A stretch of DNA of 64,000 nucleotides. Origin: Alternaria dauci. Taxonomy: Eukaryota > Ascomycota > Dothideomycetes > Pleosporales > Pleosporaceae. The first letter of the stretch is position 1. Every line of letters begins with the position of its first letter. The notes below the pieces were generated by a model. The model ran no database searches. It was not told the origin of the DNA and saw only the letters and a list, made by a program, of their open reading frames with translations. This document shows, piece by piece, positions 56,528-64,000 of this stretch. The stretch lies in the NCBI RefSeq assembly GCF_042100115.1, contig NC_091273.1:2666001-2730000 (forward strand). The letters run 5' to 3'. The position numbers and the translations under genes were made by a program.

Positions 56528-57121
56528 GGTGAATATATACACCGAGTCAAACTAGAAGCTCCCAGAAAATATGGGAGTGCTTGCACAGACTGTGATGGAA
56601 ATGGCAGCGAACGGGTGGAGGGCGATGTTGGGTCGCGTTCGCTAGCATGACGATATCGAACAGAAATTCTAAAGTCGTCACGTGATACGACACAGGGACG
56701 CTAGAGCTTATCAGATCTCTAGCATCATCCAGGACATGCTGCCCGTTGATAGAATGGTTGCTTTTTGTGACCCTTGACTACGGAACCCCGCGAATTGCTG
56801 CCTAGCCATCCCCAGACCTATCTGCGACACTGTTTCGTGGAAGTTGCTGCACTTGACTGTTACGGGTTGTCGCACCTTGTTCGCTGACGTCTCTCGGCAA
56901 ACGCTATCAACGCCGGAACCTTGGAATTGTGACCTTGAACCGAACGCAACTCTACTTATTGACGTCCGACCGTTTCTATTCCTGTGCACTTTGCACTTCT
57001 CCCCTTTCCGTCTGTTCCTCATCTCGACCTGACGATTTTGCAATCATGGATACCCTACTGTGAGTACCATGACCCCACTTCCCGCAGCAATGTGAAAGTG
57101 CCAACGCTGCACACCTCTTGA
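56528..57121. other. Divergent promoter region, TOM40 / PFK-2
   Basis: 594 bp between the TOM40 start (-) and the first plausible PFK-2 start (+). A pyrimidine-rich segment at about 56980-57030 precedes a five-codon upstream ORF at 57046-57063. No gene is supported. Confidence 0.45.
57046..57063 (+). promoter_or_regulatory. Five-codon uORF (MDTLL) in the PFK-2 leader
   Basis: ATG-GAT-ACC-CTA-CTG-TGA precedes the main frame. A GTGAGT donor (57060) and an AAG acceptor (57139) define a likely 80-nt leader intron. After splicing the uORF still encodes MDTLL, but its stop TGA then overlaps the ATG at 57140 as ATGA, a stop/start overlap suited to re-initiation. Confidence 0.4.
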
Positions 57122-58778
57122 ATGGAACATTCACTCAAGATGACTAGTACCGCAGAGATATACGCAAACTCACCCCGCTTCCGGCGGCGGTCGAGCACTT
57201 TCGTCGACGCAATCCACGACTTACCCACCAAAGAGGAAATGGCCCCCGCCCAACTCTATAGTACAGAATCCGGCCGCCTTTTCCATTCTGGTCGAATAGT
57301 CATCGCCACCTGCGGACTGCCAGCTCGCGGAAAGACACATACATCTGTTGCCTTGGCCCGCTACCTCCGATGGCTGGGTGTCAAGACGCACGTGTTTCAT
57401 CTTGGCGATTACCGTCGCGCTACGCTAGGCCCGGAGAACGATGTGCCCGACGATTACTTCTTCCTGAATGCATCACCACAATCTGTTTTGCTGCGCAACA
57501 AGATTTTGAAAAAGTGCCGTGAAGATATCTACCACTTCCTGGAAAACGACAAGGGCCAAGTGGCCATCTACGACGCTGTCAATGCAATCAGCCAAGGTCG
57601 CAGATCGTTGGCCAAAGAATTTGCCAAGAATGGAATTCAAACAGTCTTCATCGAATCACATTGCACCGATGAGCGCATCATCCAAGAGAACGTCCGTCGT
57701 GTCAAGATCTCTTCGCCGGATTATCAAGGATGGAAGGACGAGGATGCGGTGCACGACTACCTGGCACGGATCAATGCACGGATACCGCACTTCGAGACCA
57801 TGGAGGAGCCTGACTTGCACTGGATCAAGATGATCAATGCTGGTGAGAGAGTGGTAGTGAACAACTGCGCATTCGGGTATCTCTCGCAAAGAATAGTCTT
57901 CTACCTACTCAACCTCCACATCAAGTCACGGCAAACATACTTTGCTCGGGCCGGGACCACGCGAGAGGAAGACTCATACAAAGCAGACGCAAACCTTTCA
58001 CCGGAAGGTCACGAATACGCCAAGAAGATGAGTGAGGTGCTCCTGAAGTACCGCGAAGAAGAGAAGCAGAAACTGATTGAGTCGGGAGCAACCGATGCCT
58101 CCTTGAAGCCGTTGACAATCTGGACTTCCACGCGCCGAAGGACTGTCCAAACGTCAGAGGTTCTGGCTTCCATGGGCTACCGGGTTAGACAGCGATCGCA
58201 AATGAGCCAGATGAATCCTGGTGTATGCGAGAAGATGTCAGAGGCCAAGATCCGCGAAGAGTTCCCTGAAGAAGTGACCAAGCACGAAGCGGACCCATAC
58301 CACCACCGGTATCCGCGTGCAGAGTCGTACCACGACCTTGCCGTGCGCATGGAACCTATCATTCTAGAACTTGAGCGTGAAGAAAACGATCTTCTCATCA
58401 TTGCTCATGAGTCTGTCCTTCGTGTCCTTTATGGGTACCTGATGGCATGTAATGCGGCCGACATACCCAAGCTCGAGTTCCCTCGCGATGAAATCATTGA
58501 GGTAACACGTTCCACAAAGTTGTTTTTTCCTATGCACTAACATATTCTAGATCATACCCTCATCCTACAATAACGTAGCAAAACGCATCAAGATTCCTGA
58601 TTTACCCGAGTCGATGGTTCCTGGAAGCCCCGAAGATATCAAGATCCCCGTTCCCCCAAGTGGCGCCGTAAGTCCACTATCTGGAATGGGTACTCCTCAA
58701 GCCGGTTCCGGCACTGCGACACCCCAACATGGTATTCAGCCTCTGAATCTGAAGTCGCATGTTAACCCGTCTTCTTGA
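57122..58778 (+). CDS. 6-phosphofructo-2-kinase / fructose-2,6-bisphosphatase with inactive bisphosphatase
   Basis: Exons 57122-58501 and 58551-58778 give 535 aa; a start at 57140 (MTSTAEIYANSPRF) would give 529 aa and is favoured if the leader intron is used. The kinase half has Walker A GLPARGKT (65-72), the fructose-6-phosphate region HLGDYRR, FIESHCTDERII and NVRRVKISSPDYQ. It makes fructose-2,6-bisphosphate, the activator of phosphofructokinase-1. The C-terminal histidine-phosphatase half keeps the fold (STRRRTVQT, YHHRYPRAESYHDL, IIAHESVLRVL). However, the catalytic RHGE motif is replaced by RAGT, so the phospho-accepting His is Ala277. It should therefore be a kinase only, like yeast Pfk26. 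The C-terminal 60 residues are Ser/Pro-rich, possible phosphosites. Confidence 0.93.
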
Positions 58779-59432
58779 TCAGGTGCGGTATCGGTGTCGG
58801 TACGGCGCTACGTTTGACAATGAGCGAGTGAGCCAACAAACGGACTTTGACCCGATCTGAGATTAGAGGAACCAGCATCTCAATAGATGGGATTCAAAAG
58901 GTAGCAAAAGGGCTTGTGGGTAGGAGATTAGGTTTTTGGCACGAATACATCAATAGGGCACTTGTCTAGGCGTTGGGGTGCGACGTGTTGAAGACCGTCT
59001 TTAGAGTATACTGTAGCTTCTTGGCCTGTCACCCGATATCCTTATGCACACGAACTTCTAAACCTGCTTGAGAATACTGTGCTTCTTGTCATGTGGCAAA
59101 CATGAGTAAATCCTTGAGATTGAGATTGGTTGATGCAGTAATGAATACTGTTTTGGACCCCAGCCAATGACAACCTACAAATCCTTATTTGTCCCCATGG
59201 TCATACAGAAGCTTGAGCTCTACGGAGAGCGATGGGACAGACTCAGCAGCAACACCATTCGGTCTTCCACACCGTTCCTCCGCCAAGTCCATATCCAAGA
59301 AGCCTTCAACGAAATCTCAAGCTGCCCTAAGTTCTCCTCCGGCCGTGCTACCTCTCTCTCACTCATCGCCTAGGATGCGTACCACAATGTAGTGTCAGTT
59401 CGGACAGGATTAGAGATAGTTTTAGTGATAGC
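58779..59432. other. Convergent intergenic region
   Basis: 3' flanks of PFK-2 (+) and the unrecognised Pro/Ser-rich gene (-). A short plus-strand frame (59167-59373) has no motif. Nothing else supported. Confidence 0.4.
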
Positions 59433-61409
59433 TTACTCATTCCCCCATCCGTTGTCGATAGCCCACTGCCATCCACCCCAACCTTCATGATCACGGGGAC
59501 GTACTCGGAACGGCTCACCCTCACGCACATCAGGACAGTTCCAGCGATCGCCTATTCCGATGCCGTGGAACGCCAGACCGTACCGAGTACCGTCTGTCTG
59601 ACCGGGTGTAAGGGGGCGCTCGTCGCACGGCATCTCAGGTAGATCGAGGTCGAAGATATCGGGAAGAATAGCGAGGAGGCACTCAATCTCTGCGTCAGTT
59701 TCGTGAATATCATCGTATGTGGGGGGATAGTGGCCTGCAAAGATGTCGAAAGGAGGAGAGGGGGATGGGGCAGGAGGCGAGAACCTCAAAGCAAGGGGGT
59801 GGGAGGGCTGTCCAAACTGCAGCATGTACTGCGACATGGACGATGCAGCGGGAGGAGACCAACGCTCTGGCTCGCGGTTCTCTATGAAGGAAGTGTTGCG
59901 AGCGAAGACACTGTGTCTAGGTGGACTGTCGAGCTTCTGCCTGTAGACTTCTGCTGGGGTGGGCCATACCACAGCGTCTTCTGCACGAAACTGTCTAGTT
60001 GATGGCACATCCAACACGTAGCCTTGTAAGAAACTGGAAGGCTCGGGCTGATATGATGGACGTCGGGGCATGAAGCTCGCATCATCGGGATAGATATCGG
60101 CATTTGAGGGCTCGGGGCCCTGATCAGTGCGTCTGGCACGGGGAGGTGCTCTTAAATGGTAAGGTCTAGACGGTCCGCGTGCATGGCGATGGTGTTGCGC
60201 ATGGTTGATAGGCTGAAGATTGCTCAATGGTCGCAGTTGTCCAGGTGCTGCAGGGCCGGTGGAAACTTGCCGAACTGGGGACTCCGTAGCCACTGGTTTG
60301 ACTGAGCTGCGCTCCTCCGCGATGATCCTGCGAGGGCGTTCTCCAGTAAAGCCAGGAGGCGGAGGCACTAGTTTCATGGATTGACGCACTCCACCTGCAC
60401 GTTCTCCAGAATTCATGTCATGACCACGGTCCTTGAGACCCCGAGGCGTGTTAGTGACGTCGCCTGGGAGTACACTCTTGCCGTTCATGTATTGGGCTAA
60501 GGCGTTAGCGGTCAACGGCTTGTCCAGCGCCCGCCCTATGAGCTTACCACAGAGACCTTGAGGCAGAACTTCAGAGTCGCGTGACTTGTGAGAGCGCGCT
60601 GGTGAGTCGACGTCGGTGCCTTTCTTCTGGATACTGGGTAGGCCAAGTCCTGCACTGAGCTCGTCGACGCCTGGAGCGTTGGAATCTGAACGGAGCCGCT
60701 GTGCGGAGAACAGGCTAGGTGGGGCATATGCCATGGCAGAATTGGAAGGATCTCGAGAAAAGCTACTGCGGAAGTCCGCACCAGGTCGATCTTGGTCCAA
60801 GGTGATATGGTGATCTATCATGTCAGCGTGCGATATTGGCATTGTGATGGTGCTGGTCTCACCCCGTAGCATTTCTTGCAGAGAATTCAGTGGCATACTC
60901 TTTTGAACTGGCCGCTTCTTCGGCATTCGCACAGCGTTGATCTCTTCGTAGCCTTGGTAGTTGGGCCGCATGTCTCTAGAAGGGCGAAAAGGCGAGTCTT
61001 CTGCACACACGTCAGGCTTGTGTGGTAGAATCGTGGTAGAAGAAGATTTACCGTCGAACAAGTCTGGTACTTCTGCTCTCTGTCGCGGACTGGTCGGCGG
61101 AGTTGATCCTGCAGGCCCAGCGGATATGCTAGTCTCGACGATAGTTGGACTGAAAGTTGGCGCCTCTGGATTGAAAGAGCCAGATCTGGGCGACATCTTC
61201 GGCCGCTTTTGCTCCATGTCGCGCTTTTGTGCAAAGTTACTGTTAATAGAGCGTTGCTGTAGGGATGTGAGACAGCTGCTCATTAGCATGAGAGTGATCC
61301 TTTTACCTGTCGCTACGATGGTGAATGCGGCACTGACCTGCAATTTCAATCGCCCGTCACCTTGGTTTACGAGTTCGACCTGTCGGCGAACTGACTTTTG
61401 GCGTCTCAC
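59433..61409 (-). CDS. Large Pro/Ser/Arg-rich protein of unknown function
   Basis: The open frame gives up to 658 aa. The true start is uncertain: a possible intron ends just after residue 50, and MEQKRPKMSPRSGSF is a plausible alternative start. A 72-nt GT-AG stretch (about 60790-60862) is also frame-neutral and may be an intron. Most of the protein is disordered, rich in Pro, Ser and Arg, with several RPSY-type and SPxR sites. The last 100 residues look more ordered and acidic (ETDAEIECLLAILPDIFDLD) and end in a Trp-rich segment (EGWGGWQWAIDNGWGNE). I do not recognise a family and propose no function. Confidence 0.65.
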   Translation of the reverse strand: MRRQKSVRRQVELVNQGDGRLKLQVSAAFTIVATGKRITLMLMSSCLTSLQQRSINSNFAQKRDMEQKRPKMSPRSGSFNPEAPTFSPTIVETSISAGPAGSTPPTSPRQRAEVPDLFDGKSSSTTILPHKPDVCAEDSPFRPSRDMRPNYQGYEEINAVRMPKKRPVQKSMPLNSLQEMLRGETSTITMPISHADMIDHHITLDQDRPGADFRSSFSRDPSNSAMAYAPPSLFSAQRLRSDSNAPGVDELSAGLGLPSIQKKGTDVDSPARSHKSRDSEVLPQGLCGKLIGRALDKPLTANALAQYMNGKSVLPGDVTNTPRGLKDRGHDMNSGERAGGVRQSMKLVPPPPGFTGERPRRIIAEERSSVKPVATESPVRQVSTGPAAPGQLRPLSNLQPINHAQHHRHARGPSRPYHLRAPPRARRTDQGPEPSNADIYPDDASFMPRRPSYQPEPSSFLQGYVLDVPSTRQFRAEDAVVWPTPAEVYRQKLDSPPRHSVFARNTSFIENREPERWSPPAASSMSQYMLQFGQPSHPLALRFSPPAPSPSPPFDIFAGHYPPTYDDIHETDAEIECLLAILPDIFDLDLPEMPCDERPLTPGQTDGTRYGLAFHGIGIGDRWNCPDVREGEPFRVRPRDHEGWGGWQWAIDNGWGNE

Positions 61410-62143
61410 TGTAGATAGTGATGTAGTAATAGTACTTTTGCAGTGAGCGACCGAGTCAAGACATTTGTACGTCGTTGTGCATATCCAGAGAAGCTTTTGT
61501 TAGCGACATCATCACGGCAAGCAGTCAAGAGTGGCATCGCTCAATGTCACGATTTTGGTAGCATGTTGTCCAAGTGAAGGTGAGTGTAGAGCGACATATT
61601 GGGACTAGCGTGGCCAGCGCTCGCTGCGAAAGTAAAGGTACCTAGGTAGTCTCCATACTGGGCCGCGACAACAGTACATGGTCAGGGCTGCCGTCCGGGT
61701 GGCGAAGCATTTCTTTAGTTTCCCATGTCAACTGCAACATTTCCACGTCGGCTTCCGCGCTTTTATGATGCCCAAGACCCCCACAAAGTCAGTCAGCGTG
61801 TGGGTGGCTAAGTAGTGCACGGACAAGCTCCATAACTGCTCGCGTGTGACTTTTGGGGCGGCCGGCCAATCAGCCGACGAGGCGATGACGCCCTGACGCG
61901 CCTCATTGAATAGGCTGGAGTGTAACTTACGTTTAAGACCTCGCACCACACACCCCTTTGCGCCTGCTACATTCATACTGCGCGTCCTTCTTCACAAGCT
62001 TTCATCTCTCTGCTCACACTCCCGGTCCGTCGCTGATTTGTGGTCCACCACAGCAAGCGACCCATCGTTTTCGACTATAATAATGCACACCACTTCCACC
62101 AGCATAAATCGACAAATACATCAGCCAGGCCCCAACCTTCACC
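61410..62143. other. Divergent intergenic region
   Basis: 5' flanks of two unrecognised genes. A pyrimidine-rich stretch at about 61975-62035 suits a promoter or leader of the plus-strand gene. No other feature seen. Confidence 0.4.
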
Positions 62144-63334
62144 ATGCCGATGATGCTCAGCACCGACACGTTGCTGTTATCACCTAGCAGGAAACGGCCA
62201 TTTACTCACTCACCCTACGGTCACCAGACTAGGACTGCGACTCGATGTCACCATGAAATTCACCCCTCCAGCCCACCACGTACCCCCCGGTGTCCCAAGT
62301 GCACTATTTCGCTCGCCAGAGCAAAGTCCGACGTTGCACTGAAGGAGCTGGTAGCCGAAGGTGGATTGAGGCCTCCAGAGTACATGCGCAACCGGCGGTG
62401 GAACTTGGCAAGAAAGGCGTACCTGGTCGCGAGGCAACGACTTGAGAAGACCCGCCAACTCGATCAGTTACGCTGGGAACGTGAGCGGGAGTGGGATGAG
62501 GCTCATCAAAGGTTCGACCCTCACAGCGTGCAGGCAGCAATCTTGTCCCCAAATCCTTCCTTGTGCCCAGTCTGCGACTACTTGGTGGCGTCTTACCCCA
62601 CGACGATGCCTGAGGCAGAAATTGCACCGTACGTGGCTTGGTGGGAGAAACCAGGCGCTCTTGCCACCTCACACACACCCGTGTACAGCCATCGGACACC
62701 ATTACGCGCGCCAACTGAAAGAGGAAACTCAAAATTGCGCCAGATAATCCAGAACGTGCGCAAGTCAGTGCAAGAAAACAACGAGCTCCGATTAGCCTGG
62801 GAAACCCTACAAAAGAACGAGGCAGCAATACGTCGCAAGCACGGCCTGGGCGACTGCTGCATAGCCGCCGCTTTCTGGAAAGAGCCCATATCCGTCTGTT
62901 TTGTTCGCCGTTCCCTTCAGAACCACAGGGACCAGATCCGTATGGCAGAGCGACGCGCACGCGGTGGCACTGCGCGACCCAGCCCGCCACGTAGCTCACT
63001 GTGCTACTCGGAGACGACGGAAGATGTGCATGTCGAACCAGGCTTTGGAGAAACACTGCAACAGGAAGAAGAAAGAGAAGAGTGGGAGCGTCTGGTCAAG
63101 AAGACTGCAGGGGAGATTGGCTACCTTTATTTCGTGGGCGGTGGCTTTGGAGCCGACCCCTTGGCGATATGGCGGGAGGATGTTGACCAAAGTAATCCGT
63201 ATCTCGTGGAGAGAAACGATCCTCCTCGTTCAGAAATGGTATGTGATGAAGACGCTCAGGACGACAGTGAGGCCAAGGATGAGGACTGGGAAGATGAAAT
63301 GAACGTGGATGAAATGGATGTTGACGACGTCTAG
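62144..63334 (+). CDS. Unrecognised protein with CxxC pairs and acidic tail
   Basis: Single exon, 396 aa. Two CxxC motifs, CPKC (50-53) and CPVC (141-144), could form a zinc site, with a basic, helical stretch in between (NLARKAYLVARQRLEKTRQL). The middle has a long charged helix region (KLRQIIQNVRKSVQENNELR). Residues 300-330 include EEEREEWERLVKKTAGEIGY, and the tail is strongly acidic with the repeat MNVDEMDVDDV at the very end. Acidic tails of this sort occur in nuclear and chromatin-linked proteins, but I cannot name a family. Start chosen as the first ATG; the second Met two residues later is equally possible. Confidence 0.65.
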   Translation: MPMMLSTDTLLLSPSRKRPFTHSPYGHQTRTATRCHHEIHPSSPPRTPRCPKCTISLARAKSDVALKELVAEGGLRPPEYMRNRRWNLARKAYLVARQRLEKTRQLDQLRWEREREWDEAHQRFDPHSVQAAILSPNPSLCPVCDYLVASYPTTMPEAEIAPYVAWWEKPGALATSHTPVYSHRTPLRAPTERGNSKLRQIIQNVRKSVQENNELRLAWETLQKNEAAIRRKHGLGDCCIAAAFWKEPISVCFVRRSLQNHRDQIRMAERRARGGTARPSPPRSSLCYSETTEDVHVEPGFGETLQQEEEREEWERLVKKTAGEIGYLYFVGGGFGADPLAIWREDVDQSNPYLVERNDPPRSEMVCDEDAQDDSEAKDEDWEDEMNVDEMDVDDV

Positions 63335-64000
63335 GAGGAGGTTGATGATGCATTCTGTCTTTTGAATAGCGTTTAGATCCGTCTTCGTTAATCGCATAAG
63401 ATACAAAGTGCCTCGATGTTGAAGTATTGGTGTCAGGACAGCCCAACAGCACTCTGTTACAATACTGTGCGAGTGAGATTCGAGTGACCTGTCATCGGCC
63501 GTGGGGCACTCGCGGTCGAAGCTTCAGTCGGTCCATTCCAGCGTGCCTGGACTACGTATTTATGCGCGGATGACATGGAGACTGGAGATCAATGGACGAT
63601 GCAAAAAGCGTTGAAAAACGCCAACGCGGGTGGAAAAGCTTGTCCAGCGCTAGCCCGTCTGAGCTTACAACCCGTCGATCAAGTCTGGCAGTGACATTAT
63701 TGTATAATATTGTAGAGTTTGCGCAAAGCTGGCTTTCTAGAGCTAGTAGACTAGTAGAGTATCTGTTGATTCCAGTGTATTTCGTATACAGTACAACAGC
63801 CACATCGACCTTCATTCAGTAATAGTTCATTCGCCTTCATGACCTGACAAGCAACAGTGAGTGCTCAGCCCTGTGAGCCCAGTTTGCAGAAAGAAAAGAA
63901 CAAGAAAGAAGCATTGTTCAAGCATGTATTCATCCTCGCGAGCACTAGGGTATGTAGACTCAAAGAACTCCCATCACAGCTCTCTCCTCTTCCTCGCTTC
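63335..64000. other. Right-edge stretch with no supported gene
   Basis: 3' flank of the preceding gene. Short frames at 63552-63822 lack motifs. If a gene starts here it continues beyond the window. Confidence 0.4.

Noticed and set aside
1..64000. CRISPR arrays, bacterial operons, prophage or riboswitch signals
   Set aside because: None seen; the window is eukaryotic, with spliceosomal introns throughout.
1..64000. tRNA genes
   Set aside because: A scan by eye for A/B-box pairs with a matching acceptor stem found none; a tRNAscan-type search would be needed to be certain.

Overview
The window looks like nuclear DNA of a filamentous ascomycete, most likely a dothideomycete of the Pleosporales type (inference from overall gene style, not a database match). 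Genes are on both strands, well spaced, and carry short introns of about 45-100 nt with GT(A/G)AGT-like donors. Fungal hallmarks include an alternative NADH dehydrogenase, a Zn(II)2Cys6 regulator, an NsdD-type GATA factor, a PTH11/rhodopsin-like membrane protein and an SREBP with a fungal layout. I rebuilt 20 protein-coding genes with reasonable support, plus small or uncertain genes, one 5S rRNA gene and several relics.

Layout. 1-7.2 kb: external-type NADH dehydrogenase (+), PQ-loop vacuolar transporter (-) and an unknown membrane protein (-). 7.6-9.0 kb: F-box protein (-) with an in-frame TAG. 10-15.3 kb: a sugar-use cluster made of a GH35/42-like glycosidase (+), a Zn2Cys6 regulator (-, frameshifted) and an MFS sugar transporter (+); regulator and transporter share a 0.3 kb divergent promoter. 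15.7-20.2 kb: rhodopsin-like membrane protein (-) and a secreted FAD oxidase (+). 20.7-24.3 kb: Bud32/PRPK kinase (-) and a Q-rich conserved-style protein (-). 27.8-29.8 kb: secreted cupredoxin and a small protein. 30.5-33.8 kb: SREBP (-). 33.8-42.4 kb: an 8.6 kb stretch with no supported gene, lying between divergent SREBP and nsdD. 42.4-48.3 kb: nsdD and glutamate-cysteine ligase. 48.6-52.3 kb: repeat- and relic-rich strip with a G28 run, an ankyrin relic, a phosphotransferase-like gene, a transition-riddled direct repeat and a 5S rRNA gene. 52.4-58.8 kb: sulfotransferase-like protein (-), TOM22 (+) and TOM40 (-) side by side, and 6-phosphofructo-2-kinase (+). 59.4-63.3 kb: two unrecognised proteins.

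How the genes relate. Most are ordinary housekeeping or regulatory genes without a shared pathway. Two local groupings stand out. The first is glycosidase + regulator + transporter, a plausible catabolic cluster whose regulator appears broken by one base. The second is the convergent pair of TOM22 and TOM40, two core subunits of one mitochondrial import complex. I did not find a convincing wholly new system. The strongest oddities are the bisphosphatase-dead PFK-2 with a splice-dependent stop/start uORF, the broken regulator, the F-box nonsense codon, the GC-AG intron, the SREBP-nsdD regulatory desert and the diverged repeat pair around the phosphotransferase gene.
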